NCBI GenBank assembly: GCA_902785925.1
Contig: CADAAI010000024.1
Span: 1-40,561, forward strand
Reading direction: 5' to 3'
DNA from: an uncultured Bacteroidales bacterium
Lineage (GTDB): Bacteria; Bacteroidota; Bacteroidia; Bacteroidales; Muribaculaceae
DNA: 40,561 bases
Shown here: positions 14,677 to 25,764 of the stretch, in pieces
Numbering within the stretch: the stretch's first letter is position 1
How the letters are laid out: each line of letters begins with the position of its first letter
Program-made: the position numbers and the translations under genes
The notes under the pieces: generated by a model
Told to the model about the DNA's origin: nothing
Database searches by the model: none
What the model saw: only the letters and a program-made list of their open reading frames with translations

Positions 14677-16335
14677 TTAGCGATATAAGAAGCGTTTTAT
14701 GCTCCGTTTTGGCGTCTTCTCAAACTCGTTGACCATAATCTCGATGTTGGTTACTCGTTCGTAGGGAGCAACTAGCTTATTTAGCTCAGTTTTAACGGCC
14801 TCCATGTGTGCGGGGAGTTGGTCACGAGTAACACCGTCGCGGTCCATCGAGTCATAGTCGGGATAGACGAGTGCGACGAGTTTGCGGTCACGTTCTACAA
14901 CAAGACTTTCGCTCACGTAGAGCATGTTGTTGAGCTTAGCCTCGATTTCCTCGGGGTAGATATTCTGTCCGTTAGAGCTCAAGAGCATAGTTTTTAGACG
15001 CCCACGAATTGAGATAGTGCCGTCGGCGCTCAGTGTTCCCATGTCGCCGGTGTGGAGCCATCCATCCTCATGCAGCACCTTGTCGGTTGCCTCGGTGTTG
15101 TGGAAGTAACCCTTCATCACGTTCTCACCCTTGATGCAAATCTCACCGGGTATGTTCTCGGGATCATCGCTCAGGATTTTGCACTCCATGATGCCTGGGA
15201 GCACGCGGCCTGCGCTGTGAGGCACAAACTCACGCCATGGTGTGTGGCTCACGAGGGGAGCGCACTCGGTCATGCCATAACCTACGGTGAATGGGAACTT
15301 GATTTTATATAAGAAGTCCTCGACCTCGGCGTTGAACGGAGCACCACCAACGATTACCTCTTCAAACTGTCCACCGAAAGCCTCGATGAGTCGCTCACGA
15401 ATGCGGTCATAAATCTTTCGATCGAGGTAGGGGACAGCGAGAGCCCAACGAAGCTTGGTCTTGCTGATCATGGGGACAATCATCTTGCTATAGATTTTCT
15501 CAAGCACTAGAGGCACGCATATTACCAGATGAGGCTTTATCTCCTGCATGGCTTTGACGATTACCTTAGGAGCGGGGATACGTCCAAGCAGAGTAATGTG
15601 CGAACCCACAGCGAGCGGGGTGAGCATGTCGAAGGCGCAGCCGTAGGCGTGGGCTAGTGGCAGGAACGATACGCAGCGCGTGCCTTGACGGTGGAGCTGC
15701 GAGTTGATGCCATAAACGATGTTGCCTGCCAGGTTGTTGCCGGTGAGCATTACGCCCTTGCTGAAGCCAGTTGTTCCGCTAGTATAGTTGATTTCCATGA
15801 GCTCTTCGTTGCTGCGCTCAATATAGTTGATGCCAGCAGCAGTGAATCCTCCTGGGTAGGTTTTCTCCATGAGAGCATCAATGTTGTCGATCACTTGATC
15901 GATGTGCTCGTCTTCGTTTTGAGCAAGCAACTTGCCGTTGTCGAGTGAAACAGCTGCGCGAATGTGCCGCATATTGTCGAAGTCGAACGACTCCCAGATG
16001 GAGTTGCTTGCGAAAAGCACCTCGGCTTCGCTATGGTTAATGATGTGCTGTGCATCGCGAGGATTGAATTCCTGCAGGATGGGGACGATTACTGCGCCGT
16101 AGGTAATGGTGCCCATGAACACAATTACCCAGCTGGGTGTGTTTTTACCGATTAGAGCAACACGGTCGCCAGGCTTGAGTCCACACTCTTTATATATAAG
16201 GTGTAGTCGTGCTATGCGTTTTGCAAAGTCACCGTAGGTTAAAGTTTGCTTGGTGTTGTAGTCGCTCAGAGCAGGCAAGTCCCAGTTGTTACGGAAGCTC
16301 TGCTCAAAAATCTTGATGGTGTTTTCCTTCATCAT
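14677..16335 (-). CDS. AMP-forming acyl-CoA ligase (long-chain fatty acid type)
   Basis: 552 aa, ANL superfamily. The phosphate-binding loop YTSGTTGFSKG is at 184-194. The adenine motif YGMTE is at 353-357. The ATP-ribose Asp431 is in TGDMG. The hinge GRLKT is at 445-449, and the catalytic Lys lies in the C-terminal TPKRSIKR. The family activates a carboxylate as acyl-AMP and then forms acyl-CoA. Overall similarity to FadD-type and Bacteroidales long-chain acyl-CoA synthetases suggests fatty acids as substrate. The enzyme is cytoplasmic, with possible peripheral membrane contact. Met2 is an alternative start. It is a single gene divergent from glgB, with a full -33/-7 promoter at 16372-16403. 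Confidence 0.9.
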   Translation of the reverse strand: MMKENTIKIFEQSFRNNWDLPALSDYNTKQTLTYGDFAKRIARLHLIYKECGLKPGDRVALIGKNTPSWVIVFMGTITYGAVIVPILQEFNPRDAQHIINHSEAEVLFASNSIWESFDFDNMRHIRAAVSLDNGKLLAQNEDEHIDQVIDNIDALMEKTYPGGFTAAGINYIERSNEELMEINYTSGTTGFSKGVMLTGNNLAGNIVYGINSQLHRQGTRCVSFLPLAHAYGCAFDMLTPLAVGSHITLLGRIPAPKVIVKAMQEIKPHLVICVPLVLEKIYSKMIVPMISKTKLRWALAVPYLDRKIYDRIRERLIEAFGGQFEEVIVGGAPFNAEVEDFLYKIKFPFTVGYGMTECAPLVSHTPWREFVPHSAGRVLPGIMECKILSDDPENIPGEICIKGENVMKGYFHNTEATDKVLHEDGWLHTGDMGTLSADGTISIRGRLKTMLLSSNGQNIYPEEIEAKLNNMLYVSESLVVERDRKLVALVYPDYDSMDRDGVTRDQLPAHMEAVKTELNKLVAPYERVTNIEIMVNEFEKTPKRSIKRFLYR

Positions 16336-16371
16336 AACTCAATGATGTTTTGCAGTAGTTTTTTCAGGCTA

Positions 16372-16403
16372 CAAAATTAAAGAAAAAAACTAAAACTGCA
16401 AAA
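16372..16403 (-). promoter_or_regulatory. Promoter of the acyl-CoA ligase gene
   Basis: On the minus strand TTTTG (16399-16403) is followed, 19 bases later, by TAATTTTG (16372-16379). This is a full match to the Bacteroidota promoter pattern, about 37 bases before the start codon. Confidence 0.75.
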
Positions 16404-16488
16404 TTCGTTGCTATAGTCTTTGAAAATTGCTATATTTGCAGTGAAATCGGTTAACTGGTGGCGTGGCGGGTTTTTGTGACTCATAACG

Positions 16489-16518
16489 TTGCCGTTAGCA
16501 ATAATGTGCCTACCTTTG
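16489..16518 (+). promoter_or_regulatory. Promoter of glgB
   Basis: TTG (16489-16491) and TACCTTTG (16511-16518) are separated by 19 bases and lie 42 bases before the ATG. A second TAnnTTTG (TATATTTG, 16431-16438) lies farther upstream and may be another start site. Confidence 0.7.
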
Positions 16519-16560
16519 TATTGTTGAAATTAAGGACTACACATTTATATATATAATATT

Positions 16561-18633
16561 ATGAAAAAGAAAACACTCTCCATCATCAAAGATGACCCAT
16601 GGTTGGAACCCTTTGAGGAAGCAATAGTGGGCCGTCACAACGACTTCCTGCGCAAGGAAGAAGAACTCACGGCAGGAGGCGACTTGGTCGATTTTGCCAA
16701 TGCTTATAACTACTACGGCCTTCACCACACGTCGAAAGGGTGGGTGCTCCGTGAATGGGCACCTAATGCCACCGAGATATTTGTGGTGGGGGATTTCAAT
16801 AATTGGACCGAATGCGCTCCCTATAAGATGAACCGCCTTGAGGACGGCAACTGGGAAATCAAACTCCCTGAGCGCGGTATGAAGCACGGTGACCTGTTCA
16901 AGTTGAGCATTCACTGGAATGGTGGACAGGGCGAGCGCATTCCCGCCTATGCCACCCGAGTGGTTCAGGACGACGTGACCAAGATATTCTCGGCGCAGGT
17001 GTGGAACCCCGAAGAGAAATATGAATTCAAGGTAAAGAAATTCAAGCCCAATGTTAAGCCACTGCTCATCTACGAGTGCCACATCGGTATGGCACAGAAT
17101 CGTGAGGGAGTGGGCACCTATGAAGAGTTCCGCACAAATATCCTGCCTCGCATCGAGGCTGACGGTTATAACGCCATACAAATTATGGCCATTCAGGAGC
17201 ACCCCTACTATGGGTCGTTTGGCTACCATGTGTCGAGCTTCTATGCTGCGTCTAGCCGTTTTGGTACCCCCGAGGAGCTCAAGCACCTTATCGACGACGC
17301 CCACAGCCGTGGCATTGCTGTGATTATGGACATCGTGCACTCGCATGCCGTTAAGAACGAGGTTGAGGGCTTGGGTCGATTTGACGGCAGCTACGACCTC
17401 TACTTCTACGGTGACGGCAAGCGTGAGCATCCCGCTTGGGACTCACTGTGCTTTGACTATGGCAAGAATGCTGTGCTTAACTTCCTGTTGAGCAATTGCA
17501 AGTTCTGGCTCGAGGAGTATAAGTTTGACGGATTCCGCTTCGATGGTGTGACATCGATGCTCTATTATAATCATGGTTTGGGACAAGCGTTTGGAAGCTA
17601 CGATGACTACTACAACGGCAATCAGGACACCAACGCCATCACCTATCTCACTCTTGCTAACAAGCTCATACATGAGGTGAATCCTCACGCTATAACCATT
17701 GCTGAGGAGATGAGTGGTATGCCTGGCTTGGCACGCAAAGTGAAGGATGGTGGAATTGGGTTTGACTACCGCATGGCGATGGGTATTCCCGATTACTGGA
17801 TTAAGACCATCAAGGAGCAAAAGGATGAGCACTGGAAACCAACATCAATATTCTGGGAACTCACCAACCGACGTGCCGACGAGAAGACAATCAGCTATGC
17901 CGAGAGTCACGATCAGGCGCTGGTGGGCGACAAGACTATCATCTTCCGCCTTATCGACAAGGAGATGTACTGGCACATGATGACAGGTGACGACAATGGC
18001 GTGGTGAGCCGCGGCATGGCACTGCACAAACTCATCAGGCTCGTGACAGCATCGACCATCAATGGAGGTTACCTCAACTTTATGGGTAACGAGTGGGGAC
18101 ATCCCGAGTGGATTGACTTCCCACGCGAGGGCAACGGATGGAGCCACAAGTATGCCCGCCGCCAGTGGGACCTTGTGGACCGCAAGGACCTCAAGTACCA
18201 GTTCCTCAACAATTGGGACAATGACGTGATGCACCTGATAGGTGGCACCCATAACTTCCAGGCACTGCCCATCCGCAAACTTTGGGATAAGGACGATGAC
18301 CAAGTATTGGCGTATATGCGTGGCGACCTGGTGTTTGTGTTTAACTTTAATCCAGTGAAGTCGTTCAGCGACTATGGCTTCCTGGCTCCAGCAGGAGAGT
18401 ATCACGACGTGATGTGCAGCGACAATGCTCGCTATGGTGGCTACGGTAACGTTGAAGAGGGTGTTAAGCACCTCACTCAGCCCGACCCACTCTACGACAA
18501 CGCTGGTTTGGGATGGCTCAAGCTCTACATTCCCGCTCGCTCGGCTTTGATTCTGCGATTGCAACCACATAAGGCAAAGCCTGCTCGCAAACCTGCTGCC
18601 AAGAAATCCGCAGCTAAGAAGAAAACGAAGTAA
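16561..18633 (+). CDS. glgB: 1,4-alpha-glucan branching enzyme
   Basis: 690 aa, GH13 family. An N-terminal CBM48 module (about 55-150, WAPNATEIFVVGDFNNW) precedes the TIM barrel. Catalytic residues are visible: nucleophile Asp328 in DGFRFDGVTSMLYYNHG, acid/base Glu382 in IAEEMSG, and Asp451 in ESHDQALVGDK. GFRFDGVTSMLYYNHG and the overall order fit the GH13_8 (eukaryote-like) branching-enzyme group rather than the E. coli GH13_9 type. It cuts alpha-1,4 chains and re-attaches them as alpha-1,6 branches to build glycogen in the cytoplasm. The last 20 residues are a Lys/Ala/Pro-rich tail (RKPAAKKSAAKKKTK), unusual for the family. The LOG gene starts 2 bases after its stop. Confidence 0.95.
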   Translation: MKKKTLSIIKDDPWLEPFEEAIVGRHNDFLRKEEELTAGGDLVDFANAYNYYGLHHTSKGWVLREWAPNATEIFVVGDFNNWTECAPYKMNRLEDGNWEIKLPERGMKHGDLFKLSIHWNGGQGERIPAYATRVVQDDVTKIFSAQVWNPEEKYEFKVKKFKPNVKPLLIYECHIGMAQNREGVGTYEEFRTNILPRIEADGYNAIQIMAIQEHPYYGSFGYHVSSFYAASSRFGTPEELKHLIDDAHSRGIAVIMDIVHSHAVKNEVEGLGRFDGSYDLYFYGDGKREHPAWDSLCFDYGKNAVLNFLLSNCKFWLEEYKFDGFRFDGVTSMLYYNHGLGQAFGSYDDYYNGNQDTNAITYLTLANKLIHEVNPHAITIAEEMSGMPGLARKVKDGGIGFDYRMAMGIPDYWIKTIKEQKDEHWKPTSIFWELTNRRADEKTISYAESHDQALVGDKTIIFRLIDKEMYWHMMTGDDNGVVSRGMALHKLIRLVTASTINGGYLNFMGNEWGHPEWIDFPREGNGWSHKYARRQWDLVDRKDLKYQFLNNWDNDVMHLIGGTHNFQALPIRKLWDKDDDQVLAYMRGDLVFVFNFNPVKSFSDYGFLAPAGEYHDVMCSDNARYGGYGNVEEGVKHLTQPDPLYDNAGLGWLKLYIPARSALILRLQPHKAKPARKPAAKKSAAKKKTK

Positions 18634-18635
18634 TA

Positions 18636-19178
18636 ATGAGGATAGTAGTTTATTGTTCGGCCAATCCTAATCTGCCTGATGATATTATTGGTATTGCAAA
18701 ATCCCTTGGCAAGTGGATAGGGGAGGGCGGTCACACGCTGGTTTATGGCGGGGTGAATGCTGGGTTGATGCACGTGACGGCACAGGCTGCTGTCGAAGCT
18801 GGTTGTCAAAGTGTTGTTGGCATTGTGCCAGAGTTTTTTAAACATCGTGCCGACCAGTTGTGCACCGAACTAGTGCTTGCCCGCGACCTCAACCATCGCA
18901 AGTCGTTGCTTATTGAGAATGGCGACGTGTTTGTGGTGCTGCCGGGTGGCCTGGGTACCATCGATGAGTGGGTGTCGACGCTCTCGACTCTGGTGGTAGA
19001 GGGCAGCGAGCGTCCCATAGTGGTTGTTAACTACAATGGGATGTACTCGGCTCAGGCTGATCAGTTGCGCAACACCGCCCGGTCGCAGTTTGCCCGTACC
19101 GAGAACATCGACCGCTCCATCCTCGTTGGAAACTCTAAAGAATTAATTGATAAATTAAATGAAATAAACAAGTTATGA
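18636..19178 (+). CDS. LOG-family (TIGR00730) nucleoside-monophosphate phosphoribohydrolase
   Basis: 180 aa, Rossmann-like. The family signatures are present: a GGVNAGLM motif (38-45), HRKS (87-90) and PGGLGTIDE (103-111), which hold the catalytic Arg and Glu. LOG proteins release the base from nucleoside 5'-monophosphates. In bacteria this is usually a housekeeping or nucleotide-salvage role, and cytokinin activation is known for a few. Its start is 2 bases after the glgB stop and its end overlaps the next gene by ATGA, so all three are probably translated from one message. The link to glycogen branching is not obvious. Confidence 0.9.
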   Translation: MRIVVYCSANPNLPDDIIGIAKSLGKWIGEGGHTLVYGGVNAGLMHVTAQAAVEAGCQSVVGIVPEFFKHRADQLCTELVLARDLNHRKSLLIENGDVFVVLPGGLGTIDEWVSTLSTLVVEGSERPIVVVNYNGMYSAQADQLRNTARSQFARTENIDRSILVGNSKELIDKLNEINKL

Positions 19179-19735
19179 AATCTAAAGTTTATACCCTAAC
19201 AGGCGACAAAGGTACCACCTCACTTGTGGGAGGCAAGCGTGTCGCTAAAGACGATATCCGTGTCGAGGCCTACGGCACCGTTGATGAACTGAATGCTCAC
19301 ATTGGTCTGCTGGCACATAACTCCAAACTTGACATTCCCGGCATGCATGAGCTAATCTTCAAGGTTCAGAACAAACTGTTCAACATTGGTGCTTATCTTG
19401 CCACTCCACAGGAGAACGATACTGATCCTGTTTATGGTCTCACTGAGGATGACATTGTCATGATTGAGCGCAAAATTGACGAGATGGATGAGGAGTTGCC
19501 ACCCATGCGTGGTTTTATCCTGCCTGGTGGAACTAGACTGTCGGCATTGTGCGACATATGCCGCACTGTGACTCGCCGCGCCGAGCGCCGTGTGGTGACT
19601 CTCGCGAGCCAGGCTCCTGTCAATCCACTTGTGCTGCGCTTCCTGAATCGCCTCAGTGACTTCTTCTTCGTGTTTGCACGCTTCAACAACGTGACAAATC
19701 AGGCCGAAGAGGTGCTGTGGGATAAAAACGCTTAA
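19175..19735 (+). CDS. PduO-type ATP:cob(I)alamin adenosyltransferase
   Basis: 186 aa. The N-terminal TGDKGTTSLVGG (9-20), AYGTVDELNAHIG (32-44) and the RRAERRVV motif (134-141) are the ATP and cobalamin signatures of the PduO/MMAB family. It transfers adenosyl from ATP to cob(I)alamin, making the coenzyme B12 used by mutases and dehydratases. It is cytoplasmic and usually trimeric. Its ATG overlaps the LOG gene stop by four bases, which indicates translational coupling. A strong terminator follows at 19756-19790. No B12-dependent enzyme is in the window; methylmalonyl-CoA mutase elsewhere is the usual client in Bacteroidales. Confidence 0.93.
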   Translation: MKSKVYTLTGDKGTTSLVGGKRVAKDDIRVEAYGTVDELNAHIGLLAHNSKLDIPGMHELIFKVQNKLFNIGAYLATPQENDTDPVYGLTEDDIVMIERKIDEMDEELPPMRGFILPGGTRLSALCDICRTVTRRAERRVVTLASQAPVNPLVLRFLNRLSDFFFVFARFNNVTNQAEEVLWDKNA

Positions 19736-19755
19736 AGCAAATAAAATAGAGTAAA

Positions 19756-19790
19756 AGAGACTCGGGGATGTCCTCCGAGTCTCTTTTTTT
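19756..19790 (+). terminator. Terminator of the glgB-LOG-adenosyltransferase operon
   Basis: AGAGACTCGG (19756-19765) and CCGAGTCTCT (19775-19784) form a perfect stem followed directly by a T7 tract. Confidence 0.9.
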
Positions 19791-19838
19791 AATTATAGTG
19801 TCCTCCTTTATGTCTTTATTACTTGAGAAAGGGGCATG

Positions 19839-20588
19839 TTAGATGGTTGCGAGGGAGTCGCTGTGTAGGGCGAATGCTTCGGCAGCAAGGCATCGGCTCT
19901 CTATGCCACGGAAGTGCTCCATAGTGGTATGCCATCCGTCATAGAGTGCTTGCATACCCTGGCTCACATGGCAGTTGCATGCCTCGTGTTTGCGCTCGAG
20001 CACCGCCTCGATATTCACCCAGTGAGTGGGGTGGAACATCTGCGTTTGCTCGCCAGTCATCACCTCGAAGTAGTAGAGTTGGAATCTACGGCCGAGACGT
20101 CGCCATGAGTCGAGCACCAAGGTGCCGCACACAGCATGGTCGCGGTGAGCGTCGATGGGCCAGTGGGTTAGCACTACATCGGGGTTCTCGCGATCGATGA
20201 GTTCGCGCATCTCTTTATACCGCTCTAAGTTCACCTGGGTGTTGCCGTCGACTTGACTCATGAAGATGTGGCGCGCACCGGTGATTTTGCATGCGTTTTC
20301 GCTCTCAACCACACGAATGGCGGCTGCCTCGTCGTGGCTCTTGCCAGCGATTCCAGCCTCCCCCCTGGTTAGATAGACGCACACCACCTCATGGCCCGCG
20401 TCGGCAAGCAGGCACATAGTACCACCGCATCCCGTCTCAGGGTCATCGGGGTGCGCCCCAATCACAAGAATCTTGCGGCGTCGCTTGGCTATATCGGTAC
20501 TAGCAGCCGATGCTGCCACTGGAATTCCCAGCACGGTAGCTCCTAGAGCCGCCATGCCCGTCTTCTTTATCATCTCTCGTCGGTTCAT
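19839..20588 (-). CDS. Exported PIG-L-family deacetylase
   Basis: Taken from the ATG at 20586-20588, giving 249 aa; an upstream in-frame Met would add 20 residues without a sensible signal. The N-terminus MNRREMIKKTGMAALGATVL has a twin-arginine-like motif and a hydrophobic core, so export through Tat or Sec is likely. The zinc site is visible as AHPDDPE (45-51) and HWPIDAHRDH (142-151). The family (LmbE/PIG-L) removes acetyl groups from N-acetylglucosamine conjugates and related amino sugars. The exact substrate is unknown. It is a single gene, convergent with the adenosyltransferase operon. Confidence 0.88.
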   Translation of the reverse strand: MNRREMIKKTGMAALGATVLGIPVAASAASTDIAKRRRKILVIGAHPDDPETGCGGTMCLLADAGHEVVCVYLTRGEAGIAGKSHDEAAAIRVVESENACKITGARHIFMSQVDGNTQVNLERYKEMRELIDRENPDVVLTHWPIDAHRDHAVCGTLVLDSWRRLGRRFQLYYFEVMTGEQTQMFHPTHWVNIEAVLERKHEACNCHVSQGMQALYDGWHTTMEHFRGIESRCLAAEAFALHSDSLATI

Positions 20589-20754
20589 TGTTATTCTTCT
20601 TTTTTGCAAAAGTAATAAAAAAATGGATATGATAGCCACTCTTTGCAAACGATTTCATAGTTTTTTGCACCTTATTATAAAAAATAAGAGAGATATATAG
20701 TTTTATTATTAGTAATTTTACTCACTGGAAAAAATAATATAAAATATATACACT

Positions 20755-23436
20755 ATGAAACTGATTTTTAATCTTGACTATCAAACAATCTTTGGTGAGG
20801 AAGTAGTGCTGCACATCGACGACAGCAACCTCGACTTCCTTGATGCGTCGCACAAGATGACTACTACCGATGGTCATCGATGGACGTGCGAGGTGAGCTA
20901 TCCTGGAGTGAGTGGTCGCCACATCGACTACTACTACAGCGTGAACCGTGGAGATGAGGAAGTACGCCATGAGTGGCAGACAGTTCCACACCGCCTTGTG
21001 TTCTCATGTGCTAAGGCCAAGCGCTACACCATCTATGATCACTGGCTTGACCTGCCAGAGGACAGCTACCTTTATAGTAGTGCATTCACCAACTGCCTTG
21101 CTGAGCGCCCCGAGCGCAAGCTCACAAGCACAGGTTTCGGTAAGACTGCGATTATCAACGTGCGTGCTCCTCAGCTCGCTGGCAATCAGCGTCTGGTGTT
21201 GTGTGGCGAAGGTCCTGCCCTGGGTGACTGGAGCGCTAAGCGCGGCCTCGAGATGACCGAGGTCACTCACAACCAGTGGGCTATCAAGCTCAACACTTCT
21301 AAGCTTGCCAGTAACCACATCGTTTTCAAATTTGTCGCTCTTGATGACAAGGATGAGGTGTGCTGGGAAGAGTGTGACAACCGCAGCATCGACCTTCCCG
21401 ACCTCGCCACTGGTGAGGTAGTGAGCTACGAGTTGGCACAGGCCACATTCCCACTTCCAGCATGGCGCATAGCCGGCACCGTAATTCCTGTTTTCTCGCT
21501 TCGCAGCGAGCAGAGTTGTGGTGTGGGCGACTTTGGCGACCTCAAGAAGATGATTGACTGGATGGAGAAGACAGGCCAGCGTGCCCTTCAGGTACTTCCA
21601 ATCAACGATACCACTATCACTAAGACTTGGACCGACAGCTATCCTTACAACAGCATCTCGATTTATGCGCTGCACCCAATGTATGTCGACATTAAGCAGC
21701 TTCCCGCTCTTAAGGACGTGGAAAAGATGAAGAACTACCTTGCTCAAGGCAAGGAGCTCAACAAGCTTCCACAGATTGACTATGAGCGCGTGAACGAACT
21801 CAAACTCGGTTACTTGCGTGACGTGTGGGCTCAAGAAGGCGAGAAGATTGTAAAGGGCAATGATTATAAGAAGTTCTATGCCGCCAACAAGCGTTGGCTC
21901 GTTCCTTATGCTGCATTCTGCGTGTTGCGCGACAAGTTTGGCACAGCCAACTTCAAGGAATGGCCCAACTACCGTCAATTTACCCCATCGCTCAAGAAGA
22001 GCGTAGAGGATACCACTAGTACTATGGGCAAAGAGGCAGCCTTCTGGATGTTCGTTCAGTTTGAGCTCAGCAAGCAGATGAAGGCCGCTCACGAGTATGC
22101 CCGTAGCAAGCACGTGATTTTGAAGGGTGATATTCCTATTGGAATCAGTCCTAATGGTTGCGATGCATGGGTTGAGCCCAACTACTTCAACATGAACGGT
22201 CAGGCAGGTGCACCACCCGATGCTTTCAGTGCCGATGGTCAGAATTGGGGCTTCCCCACCTACAACTGGGACGAGATGCTCGCCGATGGTTGTCAGTGGT
22301 GGGTTCGCCGCTTCCAGAACATGAGCGAATATTTCGACGCTTATCGCATTGACCACGTGCTTGGCTTCTTCCGCATTTGGGAGATTCCTATCAGCTCGGT
22401 TCAGGGTCTGCTGGGTCAGTTCTCTCCAGCACTTGGTATGAGTCGCGAGGAAGTTGAGGGTTACGGCTTGCACTGGCAAGAGGAGTTCTTCACCGAGCCA
22501 TTTATCGCTGACTGGATTATCGACCGCGTGTTTGGTCCTCATGCTCAGCGCGTGCGCGACACCTTCCTGCAGCACTCTCACGACGACATATGGAAGATGC
22601 GTCCTGAGTTTGATACTCAGCGCAAGATAGAGGCCGCCTTTGCCGGCAAGACCACCGACGACGACAAGTGGGTGCGTGACGGATTATACTCGCTTATCAA
22701 CAACGTGCTCTTTGTGCGTGACCGCAAGGATCCCAATAAGTTCCACCCACGCATTACAGCACAGCTCGCCCTCATCTATGAGGCATTGTGGGACAACGAC
22801 AAGGAAGCCTTCAACCGCTTGTATAACGACTACTACTATCGTCGCAACAACCGCTTCTGGTATCATGAGGCGATGAAGAAGTTGCCACGCTTGGTTCAGG
22901 CAACCCGCATGCTCGTGTGTGCCGAGGACCTCGGTATGGTTCCCGATTGCGTGCCCTGGGTAATGAGCGAACTCAAGATCCTAAGCCTCGAGATTCAGTC
23001 AATGCCAAAGGACAACAAGCTAAAATTTGGCAACCTGCAGAGCAATCCTTACCGCTCGGTGAGCACCATCAGTACCCACGACATGAGCACCTTGCGCCAA
23101 TGGTGGGATGAAGACTGGCAACTTTCGCAGGAGTATTATAACGAGGTTATGTGGAAAACAGGTCCCGCACCTCATCCACTACCCGGATGGCTGGCACGCG
23201 ACATCGTTGCTCAGCACCTTTATAGCCCATCGATGTTGTGCCTGTTGAGTCTGCAAGACTGGCTGTCGATTGACGAAGACCTTCGCTTGCCCGATGCTAA
23301 TGCCGAGCGCATCAATGTGCCTGCCAACCCACGCCACTACTGGCGCTACCGCATGCACATGACCATCGAGGACTTGATGAACAACTCGGAGTTCAATGCT
23401 AAGATTAAGCAACTCATAGCACAAAGTTACCGTTAA
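20755..23436 (+). CDS. malQ: 4-alpha-glucanotransferase (amylomaltase, GH77) with two N-terminal CBM20-like modules
   Basis: 893 aa, cytoplasmic (no signal peptide). Two starch-binding CBM20-like modules occupy about 1-100 and 125-225 (ALGDWSAKRGLEM in the second). The GH77 barrel follows from about 240 (SLRSEQSCGVGDFGDLKKM). Catalytic residues are nucleophile Asp533 in DAYRIDHVLGFFR, acid/base Glu724 in CAEDLGMVP, and Asp776 in STHDMSTLR. The enzyme moves malto-oligosaccharide chains between acceptors, releasing glucose and longer glucans. The CBM20-bearing long form resembles plant DPE2. It is followed, after 77 bases holding a CTAG-rich hairpin, by susB on the same strand. Confidence 0.95.
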   Translation: MKLIFNLDYQTIFGEEVVLHIDDSNLDFLDASHKMTTTDGHRWTCEVSYPGVSGRHIDYYYSVNRGDEEVRHEWQTVPHRLVFSCAKAKRYTIYDHWLDLPEDSYLYSSAFTNCLAERPERKLTSTGFGKTAIINVRAPQLAGNQRLVLCGEGPALGDWSAKRGLEMTEVTHNQWAIKLNTSKLASNHIVFKFVALDDKDEVCWEECDNRSIDLPDLATGEVVSYELAQATFPLPAWRIAGTVIPVFSLRSEQSCGVGDFGDLKKMIDWMEKTGQRALQVLPINDTTITKTWTDSYPYNSISIYALHPMYVDIKQLPALKDVEKMKNYLAQGKELNKLPQIDYERVNELKLGYLRDVWAQEGEKIVKGNDYKKFYAANKRWLVPYAAFCVLRDKFGTANFKEWPNYRQFTPSLKKSVEDTTSTMGKEAAFWMFVQFELSKQMKAAHEYARSKHVILKGDIPIGISPNGCDAWVEPNYFNMNGQAGAPPDAFSADGQNWGFPTYNWDEMLADGCQWWVRRFQNMSEYFDAYRIDHVLGFFRIWEIPISSVQGLLGQFSPALGMSREEVEGYGLHWQEEFFTEPFIADWIIDRVFGPHAQRVRDTFLQHSHDDIWKMRPEFDTQRKIEAAFAGKTTDDDKWVRDGLYSLINNVLFVRDRKDPNKFHPRITAQLALIYEALWDNDKEAFNRLYNDYYYRRNNRFWYHEAMKKLPRLVQATRMLVCAEDLGMVPDCVPWVMSELKILSLEIQSMPKDNKLKFGNLQSNPYRSVSTISTHDMSTLRQWWDEDWQLSQEYYNEVMWKTGPAPHPLPGWLARDIVAQHLYSPSMLCLLSLQDWLSIDEDLRLPDANAERINVPANPRHYWRYRMHMTIEDLMNNSEFNAKIKQLIAQSYR

Positions 23437-23447
23437 TTTCTAACCAA

Positions 23448-23492
23448 GAGGTTCTAGACAATCTAGGAATTCTAGATAATCTAGAACCTCTA
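23448..23492. repeat. CTAG-phased palindromic repeat between malQ and susB
   Basis: The arms AGAGGTTCTAGA and TCTAGAACCTCT are a perfect 12-bp inverted repeat. Four CTAG tetramers at 23454, 23463, 23472 and 23481 are spaced exactly 9 bases apart, so the loop is also a tandem 9-mer (TCTAGACAA, TCTAGGAAT, TCTAGATAA). There is only a weak T run after it. It could attenuate transcription into susB or process the mRNA. A related element ends the anti-sigma gene at 11564-11599. Confidence 0.6.
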
Positions 23493-23498
23493 ATTTAA

Positions 23499-25739
<2,241 letters not shown>

Positions 25740-25764
25740 AGAAAGAAGATAAAAGATTTTTGAT

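Noticed and set aside
16537..18570. Antisense frames opposite glgB
   Set aside because: Same reason; glgB is certain and the frames lack start signals and motifs.
20589..20648. Twenty-residue N-terminal extension of the PIG-L deacetylase
   Set aside because: The downstream Met gives a clean twin-arginine-like signal peptide; the extension breaks it.
21004..22581. 525-codon open frame antisense to malQ
   Set aside because: All GH77 catalytic motifs are on the plus strand; the antisense frame is a by-product of biased codons.
23448..23492. CRISPR-like short tandem repeat
   Set aside because: The units are only 9 bases with no spacers, and no cas gene is present in the window.
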